The translations under genes were made by a program, and so were the position numbers. A DNA stretch of 64,000 bases from Drosophila miranda (lineage: Eukaryota > Arthropoda > Insecta > Diptera > Drosophilidae). Within the stretch, counting starts at the first letter, position 1; each line of letters starts with the position of its first letter. Positions 52,514-64,000 of the stretch are shown here, in pieces. The notes beneath the pieces were generated by a model. The model did not search any database. It had not been told where the DNA came from and saw only the letters and a list, made by a program, of their open reading frames with translations. The stretch spans positions 10,585,249 to 10,649,248 of the forward strand of contig NW_022881603.1 in the NCBI RefSeq assembly GCF_003369915.1, given 5' to 3'.

Positions 52514-53270
52514 TAAACAGGTTTATTATAAATTATAAAAATTATGCAAACGCCGTCGGTTCTCGACTTTTTTGTTTATTATAACTAAAACAATGATGTA
52601 TCTAAATATACAATATAAGAAAAAATATATATATACTTAAATAAATTTGCATAAATATATATATTTCTTTCTATAAATAGAGGATATGCCTTAAGATTCT
52701 TAACATATACACGAAAAAAAATCTAAAAACACTTTACTCAGACACTTTTTTGGTTCTGCTCATCTAAAGACACTTTTGCTGTGAGCGCTTGACCAAAGTG
52801 TCTTTCTAAGTTGTTATTGTAAGACACGATCGTGTGTCGGGCTCACCCGAAAACCCGAAACACATAACACAAGCGAAGAGACAAAAAGTGTTCTGCTCAG
52901 TGAGAGACCGTGTCTTCGTGGTCTTTTTCGGTTTTGTCAGTGACGAGACAGCAAAGGGAAAAAGTGTTGACCGTCGTTTGCGAGCTATGCTTAAGAATGT
53001 TCATATATGTATGTAACTACATATATATACGTAAATAGATACATACTATGTACTAAAGTCGCCGCTCAAATTGGCTCCCGATTGAAGATCGGTACCCAGG
53101 GAACACCACGAGGAGGCCATTATATATTAAATGGGGTCAAAAATTAATCTGACCTTTGAGTCGACTTGATATGACTTAATTTCAAGACTTTTAAGTAATT
53201 AAGTCACATCCATGTTCCCCGCCTAAAATTAAATGTGTTAGATATATGTACATACATATAAATGAAAATA
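52514..53270. other. Foldback interior segment, re-used copy
   Basis: Nearly identical to 14858-15622. No gene; a 60-codon frame (52834-53016) recurs in every copy but shows no domain. Confidence 0.75.
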
Positions 53271-54391
53271 AACGAGGTGGAACGTTGTGAGTTGCTGCGG
53301 ACACCGCAACTCTACAGTTATACCCGATACTAAGTCAGTATGGCTCTCTCCGGCAGACGCCGCTAATATTGAACGACACTACAAAGAGTGCGTGCGAGAG
53401 AGACAGAAAATCAGTCTGAGCGTGACGTCGGTGGCTGCGTAGCCACTGCAAATTGATTTGTTCCTATTGGCTATAAAAATGATCTGATCTGATCCAGATT
53501 CAGCAATCTGATAGATATGGTCATTATCTATGATTCTGCGTTTTTAGTTTTCTCGAATGTGCAATATTGTGGATGCAACAGATTTTCGTCCTTTGTGGGG
53601 GCGGAAGGGGGTGGGGCGAAATTTTGAGATACACGTTTTATAGTAAGATCTAACAGAAGTGCGGATACCAAATTTGGTTACTCTAGCCTTAATAGTCTCT
53701 GAGATTTGTGGATGCCCCAGATTTTCGTCCTTTGCGTGGGCGGAAGGGGGTGTGGCGAAATTTGGACACGAAACGGTCAAGGTCCGATATCACAGGAGGG
53801 TGGATACAAAATTTGGTTGCTCTGGCTCTTAAAGGTTCTGAGATCCTTGAACTCATATTTTGCAATTGGCAAAACCTAGCATGAAACCTGTGTGTTAGAG
53901 AGAGACAGAGCGAGAAAGAATGAAATTGTTTTCTTGATTCTGGCTATAATAATTATACGATCTGGTTCAGATTTTGCACTCTAGAAGATTCTACGATTCT
54001 GAGTTTTTAGTTTTATACTATCTTTAAAAATGTAGATGCCACAGATTTTCGTCCTTTGTGGGGGCGGAAGTGGGCGGGGCGAAGTTTTGAAATATTTTTG
54101 TAGTAGTGACATATCACAGAAGTCTGGATCCAAAATATCGTTGCTCTAGCTCTTATAGTCTTTGAGCACTAGGCGCTGAAGGGGACGGACGGACGGACGG
54201 ACGGACGGACGGACGGACGGACGGACGGACAGACGGACAGACAGACATGGCTCAATCGACTCGGCTATTGATGCTGATCAAGAATATGTATACTTTATGG
54301 GGGCGGAAACGATTCCTTCTGGACGTTACACACATCCACTTTTACCACAAATCTAATATACCCCAATACTCATTTTGAGTATCGGGTATAA
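53271..54391 (-). mobile_element. DINE-1/ISY-type Helitron copy 9
   Basis: Full-length minus copy with the variant start CGAGGTGGAACG; near-identical to the copy at 56058-57178. A long GGAC run at 54184-54232. Confidence 0.9.
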
Positions 54392-54392
54392 A

Positions 54393-55505
54393 AACGAGGG
54401 GGAACGTTGTGAGTTGCTGCGGACACCGCAACTCTACAGTTATACCCGATACTAAGTCAGTATGGCTCTCTCCGGCAGACGCCGCTAATATTGAACGACA
54501 CGACAAAGACTGCGTGCGAGAGAGACAGAAAATCAGTCTGAGCGTGACGTCGGTGGCTGCGTAGCCACTACAAATTGATTTGTTCCTATTGGCTATAAAA
54601 ATGATCTGATCTGATCCAGATTCAGCAATCTGATAGATATGGTCATTATCTATGATTCTGCGTTTTTAGTTTTCTCGAATGTGCAATATTGTGGATGCAA
54701 CAGATTTTCGTCCTTTGTGGGGGCGGAAAAGGGGGCGGCGAAATTTTGAGATACACGTTTTATAGTAAGATCTAACAGGAGTGCGGATACCAAATTTGGT
54801 TACTCTAGCCTTAATAGTCTCTTAGAATTGTTTGTATCCCCCGATTTTCATCCTTTTCGGGGGCGGAAGGGGGTGTGGCGAAATTTTGAAACAAACTCGT
54901 CTCGGTCCGATATATTAGGAGTGTGGATACCAAATTTGGTTGCTCTAGCTTTTATAGTCTCTGAGATCTAGGCGCTAATGTTTTACTCTAAGCAAAGCCG
55001 GATTTGCTACGTGTGTGTTAGAGAGAGACAGAGCGAGAAAGAATGAAATTGTTTTCTTGATTCTGGCTATAATAATTATACGATCTGATTCAGATTTTGC
55101 ACTCTAGAACATTTAGTCATCTTCTACGATTCTGCGTTTTTAGTTTCTCGTATCGTCGAAATTGTGGATGCCACAGATTTTCGCCCTTTGTGGGGGGCGG
55201 GGCAAAGTTTTGAAATATTCTTGTAGCAGTGACATATCACAGAAGTCTGGATCCAAAACATCGTTGCTCTCGCTCTTATAGTGTTATAGCACTAGGCGCT
55301 GAAGGAGACGGACAGACGGACAGACGGACGGACGGACAGACGGACAAACGGACAGACAGACATGGCTCAATCGACTCGGCTATTGATGCTGATCAAGAAT
55401 ATATATACTTTATGGGGTCGGAAACGATTCCTTCTGGACGTTACACACATCCACTTTTACCACAAATCTAATATACCCCAATACTCATTTTGAGTTTCGG
55501 GTATA
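54393..55505 (-). mobile_element. DINE-1/ISY-type Helitron copy 10
   Basis: Head-to-tail with copy 9, with only 1-2 bases between them. Shares the GTGTTATAGC variant with copy 7. Its terminal reads TTTCGGGTATA instead of TATCGGGTATA. Confidence 0.9.
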
Positions 55506-56057
55506 AAAACTAAAAACACTTTACTCAAACACTTTTTTGGTTCTGCTCATCTAAAGACACTTTTGCTGTGAGCGCTTGACCAAAGTGTCTTTCTAAGTTG
55601 TTATTGTGAGACACGATCGTGTGTCGGGCTCACCCGAAAACCCGAAACACATAACACAAGCGAAGAGACAAAAAGTGTTCTGCTCAGTGAGAGACCGTGT
55701 CTTCGTGGTCTTTTTCGGTTTTGTCAGTGACGAGACAGCAAAGGGAAAAAGTGTTGACCGTCGTTTGCGAGCTATGCTTAAGAATGTTCATATATGTATG
55801 TAACTACATATATATACGTAAATAGATACATACTATGTACTAAAGTCGCCGCTCAAATTGGCTCCCGATTGAAGATCGGTACCCAGGGAACACCACGAGG
55901 AGGCCATTATATATTAAATGGGGTCAAAAATTAATCTGACCTTTGAGTCGACTTGATATGACTTAATTTCAAGACTTTTAAGTAATTAAGTCACATCCAT
56001 GTTCCCCGCCTAAAATTAAATGTGTTAGATATATGTACATACATATAAATGAAAATA
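55506..56057. other. Foldback interior segment, second array copy
   Basis: 0.55 kb matching 15063-15622 and part of 52514-53270. No gene. Confidence 0.75.
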
Positions 56058-57178
56058 AACGAGGTGGAACGTTGTGAGTTGCTGCGGACACCGCAACTCT
56101 ACAGTTATACCCGATACTAAGTCAGTATGGCTCTCTCCGGCAGACGCCGCTAATATTGAACGACACTACAAAGAGTGCGTGCGAGAGAGACAGAAAATCA
56201 GTCTGAGCGTGACGTCGGTGGCTGCGTAGCCACTGCAAATTGATTTGTTCCTATTGGCTATAAAAATGATCTGATCTGATCCAGATTCAGCAATCTGATA
56301 GATATGGTCATTATCTATGATTCTGCGTTTTTAGTTTTCTCGAATGTGCAATATTGTGGATGCAACAGATTTTCGTCCTTTGTGGGGGCGGAAGGGGGTG
56401 GGGCGAAATTTTGAGATACACGTTTTATAGTAAGATCTAACAGAAGTGCGGATACCAAATTTGGTTACTCTAGCCTTAATAGTCTCTGAGATTTGTGGAT
56501 GCCCCAGATTTTCGTCCTTTGCGTGGGCGGAAGGGGGTGTGGCGAAATTTGGACACGAAACGGTCAAGGTCCGATATCACAGGAGTGTGGATACAAAATT
56601 TGGTTGCTCTGGCTCTTAAAGGTTCTGAGATCCTTGAACTCATATTTTGCAATTGGCAAAACCGAGCATGAAACCTGTGTGTTAGAGAGAGACAGAGCGA
56701 GAAAGAATGAAATTGTTTTCTTGATTCTGGCTATAATAATTATACGATCTGGTTCAGATTTTGCACTCTAGAAGATTCTACGATTCTGAGTTTTTAGTTT
56801 TATACTATCTTTAAAAATGTAGATGCCACAGATTTTCGTCCTTTGTGGGGGCGGAAGTGGGCGGGGCGAAGTTTTGAAATATTTTTGTAGTAGTGACATA
56901 TCACAGAAGTCTGGATCCAAAATATCGTTGCTCTAGCTCTTATAGTCTTTGAGCACTAGGCGCTGAAGGGGACGGACGGACGGACGGACGGACGGACGGA
57001 CGGACGGACGGACGGACAGACGGACAGACAGACAGGGCTCAATCGACTCGGCTATTGATGCTGATCAAGAATATATATACTTTATGGGGTCGGAAACGAT
57101 TCCTTCTGGACGTTACACACATCCACTTTTACCACAAATCTAATATACCCCAATACTCATTTTGAGTATCGGGTATAA
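56058..57178 (-). mobile_element. DINE-1/ISY-type Helitron copy 11
   Basis: Full-length minus copy, the array partner of copy 9 (offset 2787 bp). Confidence 0.9.
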
Positions 57179-57179
57179 A

Positions 57180-58268
57180 AACGAGGGGGAACGTTGTGAG
57201 TTGCTGCGGACACCGCAACTCTACGGTTATACCCGATACTAAGTCAGTATGGCTCTCCTCCGGCAGACGCTGCTAATATTAAACGACACGACAAAGAGTG
57301 CGTGCGAGAGAGACAGAAATCAGTCTGAGCGTGACGTCGGGCGCTGCGTAGCCACTGCAAATTGATTTGTTCCTATTGGCTATAAAAATGATCTGATCTG
57401 ATCCAGATTCAGCAATCTGATAGATATAGTCATTATCTATGATTCTGCGTTTTTAGTTTTCTCGAATGTGCAATATTGTGGATGCAACAGATTTTCGTCC
57501 TTTGTGGGGGCGGAAATGGGTATGGCAAAATTTTGAGATACACGTTTTATAGTAAGATCTAACAGGAGTGCGGATACCAAATTTGGTTACTCTAGCCTTA
57601 ATAGTCTCTGAGATTTTTGAATATCCCCAGATTTTCGTCCTTTGCGGGGCGGAAGGGGTGTGGCGAAATTTTGAAACAAACTCGTCTCGGTCCGATATAT
57701 TAGGAGTGTGGATACCAAATTTGGTTGCTCTAGCTTTTGTAGTCTCTGAGATCTAGGCGCTAATGTTTTACTCTAAGCAAAGCCGCCTATGCTACGTGTG
57801 TGTTAGAGAGAGACAGGGCGAGAAAAAATGCAATTGTTTTCTTGATGCTAACTATAATAATAATACGATCCAATTCATATTCCGCAGTCTTAAAGATATG
57901 GTCATTCTCTACAATTCTAAGTTTTTGGTTTTCTCATATCTTTAAAATTGTGGATGTCACAGATTTTCGTCCTTTGTGGGGGCGGAAGTGGGCGGGGCGA
58001 AGTTTTGAAATATTTTTGTAGCAGTGACATATCACAGAAGTCTGGATCCAAAATATCGTTGCTCTAGCTCTTATAGTCTTTGAGCACTAGGCGCTGAAGG
58101 GGACGGACAGACGGACAGACAGACAGGGCTCAATCGACTCGGCTATTGATGCTGATCAACAATATATATACTTTATGGGGTCGGAAACGATTCCTTCTGG
58201 ACGTTACACACATCCACCTTTACCACAAATCTAATATACCCCAATACTCATTTTGAGTATCGTGTATA
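57180..58268 (-). mobile_element. DINE-1/ISY-type Helitron copy 12
   Basis: Full-length minus copy directly abutting copy 11. More diverged, with a short GGAC run; ends TATCGTGTATAATAAGC, where foldback interior resumes. Confidence 0.9.
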
Positions 58269-58847
58269 ATAAGCAAAATATAATAAACTTATACAAGTTA
58301 AATTTTTATATTAATAAATTCAACGTATTGAGTTTTCTTGCGGACGAAGTCCGTGTTCTTTATTTGACGTATAATTAAAGACTACTTTTCAATATATTTT
58401 GAGGCCCTATTCTTACTGTGGGTTCGCGACCGCGGAATGTTGCAGCGATGCAACGACAGCAGTTCAGCCGTGGCGAGGTATTTCTCGGAATCCCTCGCCG
58501 TTGGCGGATATCGTCCAGACGCCGATCCAGCAGTTTTGGCGATCTGGAGCGGCTCGTGTCGGTTGCTGGTGTTTTGGCAACTTTGTCGTTAACTTACATA
58601 CATTTTATAAAATGAAATAAAAAATCCTACTGCCGCAAAATTTTGAGCTTCTTCTCGTATGATTTTGCATTTTGATTCCCTATCATCCTATCTGTTAACC
58701 ATTTACAATTTTTTCTAATCAAAATCAATACAAACTGATTGAGCAGATGATTTCGGTGTACAAAGCACGGATCGGAAAATTTAAGTCTGCATATTTATCT
58801 ATTTTTGACGTTAAAATTATACATTTTTGGACTATGCTTCTTTTTAT
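58269..58847. other. Foldback interior segment (matches 15628-16207)
   Basis: Continues exactly where the segment ending at 53270 and 56057 stopped, so the DINE array is an insertion at that point followed by tandem copying. A 73-codon frame (58399-58620) is shared with 15758-15979 but has no recognisable domain. Confidence 0.75.
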
Positions 58848-59947
58848 TATACCCGATACTCAAAATGAGTATTGGGGTATATTAGATTTGTGGTAAAAGT
58901 GGATGTGTGTAACGTCCAGAAGGAATCGTTTCCGACCTCATAAAGTATATACATATATTCTTGATCAGCATCAATAGCCGAGTCGATTGGGCCCTGTCTG
59001 TCTGTCTGTCTGTCCGTCTGTCCGTCCGTCCGTCTGTCCGTCCCCTTCAGCGCCTAGTGCTCAAAGACTATAAGAGCTAGAGCAACGATGTTTTGGATCC
59101 AGACTTCTGTGATATGTCACTGCTACAAAAATATTTCAAAACTTCGCCCCGCCCACTTCCGCCCACACAAAGGACGAAAATCTGTGGCATTCACAATTTT
59201 AAAGATATGAGAAAACCAAAAACGTAGAATTGTAGAGAATGACCATATCTTTAAGACTGTTATTATTATAGCCAGCATCAAGAAAACAATTTCATTTTTT
59301 CTCGCCCTGTCTCTCTCTAACACACAAATAGCATAGGCGGCTTTGCTTAGAGTAAAACATTAGCGCCTAGATCTCAGAGACTATAAAAGCTTGAGCAACT
59401 AAATTTGGTATCCACACTCCTAATATATCGGACCGAGACGAGTTTGTTTCAAAATTTCGCCACACCCCCTTCCGGCCCCGCAAAGGACGAAAATCTGGGG
59501 ATATTCAAAAATCTCAGAGACTATTAACGCTAGAGTAACCAAATTTGGTATCCGCACTCCTGTTAGATCTTACTATAAAACGTGTATCTCAAAATTTCGC
59601 CCCACCCCCTTCCGCCCCCACAAAGGACGAAAATCTGTTGCATCCACAATATTGCAAATTCGAGAAAACTAAAAACGCAGAATCATAGATAATGACCATA
59701 TCTATCAGATTGCTGAATCTGGATCAGATCAGATCATTTTTATAGCCAATAGGAACAAATCAATTTGCAGCGGCTACGCAGCGCCCGACGTCACGCTCAG
59801 ACTGATTTTCTGTCTCTCTCGCACGCACTCTTTGTCGTGTCGTTTAATATTAGCAGCGTCTGCCGGAGGAGAGCCATACTGACTTAGTATCGGGTATAAC
59901 CGTAGAGTTGCGGTGTCCGCAGCAACTCACAACGTTCCCCCTCGTTT
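58848..59947 (+). mobile_element. DINE-1/ISY-type Helitron copy 13
   Basis: Full-length plus copy at the position occupied by copy 2 in unit A; 3' hairpin at about 59903-59926. Confidence 0.9.
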
Positions 59948-60057
59948 TTTATACCCGATACTCAAAATGAGTATTGGGGTAGATTAGATTTGTGGTGAAA
60001 ATGGATGTGTGTAACGTCCAGAAGGAATCGTTTCCGACCCCATAAAGTATATATATT

Positions 60058-62058
60058 TTTTTTTGTGGACGTTGACATGCAATGACTGCATCTTTCAAGA
60101 GGCGATGCAGTTACTGCACCGTCAAGTGGCCCGTGTGACACCAGCAGAAGGCTGTTACGCGCGGATCCCAGGCAAAACGCAGCCCTCCTCCCGCCCAACC
60201 GACCGAGGGGCGCTGCCGCATGACGCGCGGTGCGTAGCCGAACCAAACGCGAACATGCAAGAAAGATAGCTATTAGACTAACATTCGAGGAAAATTAGTA
60301 CTAAACTTACTAAGAAACTAAGCATGCAATCAAAGTACAAATACCACTACAGTTACTAATTAATAGAAAGGTGTGTAAGGATTAATAATTTAATAAGAGG
60401 AAGAGAATTAGTGGTGGATATAATATGGTAGAGGGAATTATAATCCGAGCATAAGACCCTAAACGGTTCATGCAAGGAATAATTCGATCTACAAAGTGGA
60501 AGGAACAACGGTATAAAATTTCTAGTCAGTCTAATAGGAATCGTGAAGTTTATGCGGCTCAACAGATCAGGGCTGTCTATGTCACCCCTGATCAAGTTGT
60601 GCATAAATATCACACCAAGCATTTTTCTACGGTTAACTAAGGATGGGAGGTTTACTAATAGTAGTCTACTAGAGTAAGATGGGAGTCTTACACCCGCATC
60701 CCAGTTAAGGCCCCGCAGAGCAAAGAGTAAAAAGTTTTTCTGTACTGATTCTATACGGTTCTGGTGTACTTTGTACTGAGGGCACCATACACAGGAGCCG
60801 TATTCTAAGATCGGACGAACAAGCGAGGTATAGAGAGTCTTTGTTATATAGGGGTCGTCAAATTCCTTTGACCACCTCTTTATAAACCCAAGCACGCCCA
60901 TGGCCTTATTTACCATGGTAGAAATGTGTTCGGAAAACTTTAACTTGGGGTCTAACATAACACCCAGATCATCCACCAGGGTAATTCTCTCAAGAGAACC
61001 ACCAAATAGGGTGTAGGGAGCCAACAAAGGGCTAGAACGATGAAATGTCATAACTTTGCATTTCGAGGCATTAAGGTGTAACAAGTTTGCACAACACCAT
61101 GACTGAAAGTTATTGAGATCGGATTGCAAGCGAGAATGAAATGAAATGTCCTTGTACTGGACACAGAGTTTAACATCATCCGCATACATAAGTACTCGAG
61201 AGTATGTTAATACTGAAGGTAAGTCATTAATAAAGAGTGTGAAGAGTAAGGGGCCTAGATGGCTGCCTTGTGGTACTCCCGAAGAAACCTTTACTGGGAA
61301 AGAGAGGGAGTTTTTGAAGAGGACTCTTTGAGACCTAGAACAAAGATAGCTAGAAATCCATCTCAGGAGGTTGGGCGGAAACCCTAAAAGGTCAAGTTTA
61401 TGCGCTAAAAGGGAATGGTTTACAGAGTCGAATGCTTTACTAAAGTCGGTGTAAATAACATCCGTCTGTAAGTTACATTGAAAGCCTTTAATAATGAAAG
61501 AGGTAAACTCTAACAAGTTCGTGGTGGTTGATCGCCGCCTTATAAATCCATGCTGAGTTGGAGATATAAGTGACTTGCAGAGATGTTGCAAGTGCGGAGT
61601 TAAAACCCTCTCAAACATTTTAGGAATAGCGGATAACTTTGCTATACCTCTATAATTTTTTGCATCAGACTTGCTACCTTTTTTATGGAGAGGAATTATA
61701 AACGATTTCTTCCAGATCGGGGGAAGCAAGAAGAATCAATGGATAGGGTGAATAGTTTAAGCAAAGGTCCACACAGAGCCTCGGCGCAGTACCTGAGTAC
61801 ACAACCTGGAACCCCGTCTGGACCCGGTGAAAACACCGGCTTAACTAGTCGAAGATCATGAAGTAGGGAACATTCATTTAACAAGGGACTGAAAATGCCG
61901 TTCGACCTCGGTAAACCGTATGGGTACGGATGACCAGAGTAGCTTTCCTCAGAATAGGTGGTTTGGAAGAATTGGGCAAAAAGATCGGCAATTGCCTGAT
62001 CATTATTTGCCGACGTATTACAAAATGATAGCGAGAATGGGTGTGCGGACGTTCTACG
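60058..62058 (-). mobile_element. 5'-truncated CR1/Jockey-like LINE inside a DINE
   Basis: Minus-strand LINE with its poly(A) end (T run on plus) at 60058 and a truncated 5' end at 62058. It holds only reverse transcriptase and 3' UTR (60058-60355). The insertion point in the DINE is TATATATT/CTTGATCAG; no clear target duplication. Confidence 0.82.
60356..61729 (-). pseudogene. CR1/Jockey-like LINE reverse transcriptase
   Basis: A 457-codon frame. It starts WKKSFIIPLHKKGSKSDAKN, YRGIAKLSAIPKMFERVL, QHGFIRRRSTTTNLLEF, DVIYTDFSKAFDSVNHSLL (first Asp), GVPQGSHLGPLLFTLFINDL and MYADDVKLCVQ (intact Tyr-Ala-Asp-Asp). A thumb with LVDDLGVMLDPKLKFSEHI and LVRPILEYGSCVWCPQY follows, and a normal C-terminal end without RNase H. 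The N-terminal ~120 codons of the RT region lie in another frame (61696-62058, including FSPGPDGVPGCVLRYC). No endonuclease, so this copy is dead on arrival. Lack of RNase H and the motif style favour the CR1/Jockey group over I or LOA. Confidence 0.8.
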
Positions 62059-63028
62059 CTTGATCAGCATCAATAGCCGAGTCGATTGAGCCATGTCTGT
62101 CTGTCCGTCTGTCCGTCCGTCCGTCTGTCCGTCCCCTTCAGCGCCTAGTGCTCAAAGACTATAAGAGCGAGAGCAACGATGTTTTGGATCCAGACTTCTG
62201 TGATATGTCACTGCTACAAAAATATTTCAAAACTTCGCCCCGCCCACTTCCGCCCCCACAAAGGACGAAAATCTGTGGCATCTACATTTTTAAAGATAGT
62301 ATAAAACTAAAAACGCAGAATCGAAGAGAATGACCATATCTTTTAGACTGCAGAATCTGAATTGGATCGTATTATTATTATAGCCAGCATCAAGAAAACA
62401 ATTTCATTTTTTCTCGCCCTGTCTCTCTCTAACACACACGTAGCTTTGCTTAGAGTAAAACATTAGCGCCTAGATCTCAGAGACTATAAAAGCAAGAGCA
62501 ACCAAATTTGGTATCCAGACTCCTAGTATATCGTACCGAGACGAGTTTGTTTCAAAATTTCGCCACACACCCTTCCGCCCCCGCAAAGGACGAAAATCTG
62601 GGGATATTCACAAATCTCAAAGACTATTAACGCTAGAGTAACCAAATTTAGTATCCGCACTCCTGTTAGATCTCACTATAAAAAGTATTTCTCAAAATTT
62701 CGCCCCACCCCCTTCCGCCTACACAAAGGACGAAAATCTGTTGCATGCACAATATTGCAGATTCGAGAAAACTAAAAACGCAGAATCATAGATAACGACC
62801 TAACGACCGATATCTATCTGATTGCTGAGTCTGGATCAGATCAGATCATTTTTATAGCCAAAGGAAACAAATCAATTTGCAGTGGCTACGCAGCGCGTGA
62901 CGTCACGCTCAGACTGACGTCTCGCTAATATTAGCGGCGTCTGCCGGAGGAGAGCCATACTGACTTAGTATCGGGTATAACTGTAGAGTTGCGGTGTCCG
63001 TAGCAACTCACAACGTTCACCCTCGTTT

Positions 63029-63862
63029 TATTTTAAATTGAATTTGTGAGACTATGTACATAAGATATTTTATAATTGAATTAGAAAATTTATGGGTATT
63101 GTCCATGAGAGTATTCAAGGTGCGACCGGCATCTAAATTTTGCTTTGCAGATTCCCGTCGGAAAGCGCGCGATTGACAATTGATTTGAAATATACATACA
63201 TATGTAAAACCAATTCCATTTATATATATGCATATTTATTTAAGTATATATATATTTTTTTTCTTATATTGTATATTTAGATACATCATTGTTTTAGTTA
63301 TAATAAACAAAAAAGTCGAGAACCGACGGCGTTTGCATAATTTTTATAATTTATAATAAACCTGTTTAAAATAAGGAAATAAATGTGTAATTATATTATT
63401 GTAATATTTTATATTTCGTGGTATAAATCAATTAAATAACAGCTTTTATTTTATTTCCCGCGCCCTAGTGTACCATACCCCCACCCCCTGCCCATTCTTC
63501 ATTTATTTTGTGGCAGTAGGTCAGTCCATCAAAAGACCCAAAACAAGAACCAAACTCAAATTTCAGTTCTAGCGGCCAGCAATACTAAACACAAAAACGC
63601 AAAGTACGTGAGAATGCATGTGCACCCTAAAACATGCTGGTGGCAAAACAGAACCAGACCTGAGAGAGTTCAAAAAAATCTGAAAAAGCATACAATCACA
63701 TATTTTTATCGAAACATATTGCGTGTGTACTAACACATGCAAAGATGTTCTCTCTGCGCTCTCTCTCTCATGATGACGTCACTCTGAGGTACTGAACGCG
63801 CTAGCCAGTGTGTGACGCTTTCGTTGTATGAACTGGCACATCTATATACTGTATGGTTAGTG
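63029..63862. repeat. Foldback element right arm and adjoining interior, unit C region
   Basis: Interior from 63029, inverted repeat arm from about 63218 to 63862 (~645 bp), ending GGTTAGTG before GTTGTAC (63863-63869). It keeps a ~31-bp segment (CATGCTGGTGGCAAAACAG, near 63640) missing from the right arm of unit A. Confidence 0.85.
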
Positions 63863-63869
63863 GTTGTAC

Positions 63870-64000
63870 TTTGTACAATTGAAACTTAAATGCGAGGCGT
63901 TATCGATACTATCGCATGTATCACATATGTTACTAGGAACTACATGCATTTTGGCGAGAGTGTGCCTATCGAATGCGTTACCACTAAGCAGTCTGTTGAT
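63870..64000 (-). pseudogene. LINE ORF2 RNase H-side end, unit C region (cut by window end)
   Basis: Matches 18200-18330, the Cys-rich end of the LINE frame. It shows that the duplication continues beyond the window. Confidence 0.85.

Larger units (their letters stand above)
50557..58268. repeat. Tandem array of DINE-containing units, period ~2.79 kb
   Basis: The order DINE (type with GTGTTATAGC), 0.55 kb of foldback interior, DINE (type with CGAGGTGGAACG start) occurs at 50557-54391 and again at 54393-57178, followed by a further DINE. Matching points lie 2787 bp apart in the distal part and about 3.84 kb apart in the proximal part. The ~1056-bp excess in the first unit is one DINE 3' half plus a repeated foldback interior (about 51740-52795). 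Confidence 0.85.
59950..63028 (+). mobile_element. DINE-1/ISY-type Helitron copy 14, split by a LINE
   Basis: Starts directly behind copy 13, runs to 60057, is interrupted by a LINE, and resumes at about 62059 (CTTGATCAGCATC) to the hairpin and end at 63028. Tandem head-to-tail with copy 13. Confidence 0.88.

Overview
The window is insect genomic DNA, almost certainly from a Drosophila of the obscura group, and it looks like degenerating, repeat-rich Y or neo-Y sequence (D. miranda neo-Y is my best guess). The evidence is as follows. There are about fourteen copies or pieces of a DINE-1/ISY-type non-autonomous Helitron, which begin with TATACCCGATACTC, carry GTCC/GTCT tetranucleotide runs and have a 3' hairpin. 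Short-intron genes are multiplied and broken, and retroelements are nested inside one another. The species call is inference; the element family and the gene decay are visible in the sequence.

Layout. 1-3231: 5' portion of an I-clade LINE (minus strand). 3232-20163: 'unit A', holding PIG-N (minus, broken), mRpL42 (plus, broken) and Cdk10 (minus, broken). A LOA-like LINE sits in Cdk10 intron 1, and a 5'-truncated LINE upstream of exon 1 is itself split by a foldback transposon with ~650-bp inverted repeats and 7-bp target duplications. 20164-34036: one minus-strand DINE split by two LTR retrotransposons 38 bp apart, a 9.4-kb Ty3/gypsy element with ~1-kb LTRs and an internally deleted 3.4-kb BEL/Pao element. 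34037-35874: a four-exon gene for a secreted or membrane protein with one in-frame TAG in exon 1. 36739-43440: DINEs, exon fragments of unrecognised genes, and a second, divergent PIG-N copy (B) split by a ~3.5-kb inversion. 43447-51665: 'unit C', a second copy of PIG-N, mRpL42 and Cdk10. 51666-64000: a rearranged, partly tandem array of DINEs and foldback-element pieces, with a CR1/Jockey-like LINE inside one DINE and the right foldback arm at the end.

How it fits together. Units A and C share inactivating lesions (an 8-bp frameshift in PIG-N and a 1-nt frameshift in mRpL42) and then carry private ones, so decay began before the duplication and continued after it. The one single-copy-type gene that reads through cleanly is Cdk10 in unit C: five exons, 391 codons, all phases matching, one GC-AG intron, and a Trp-to-Cys change in the activation segment. 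The mobile elements give a relative order: LINE, then foldback element, then unit duplication, then DINE expansion and tandem amplification in unit C, with the LOA-like LINE and probably both LTR elements arriving later in unit A. No tRNA, rRNA or CRISPR features were seen.
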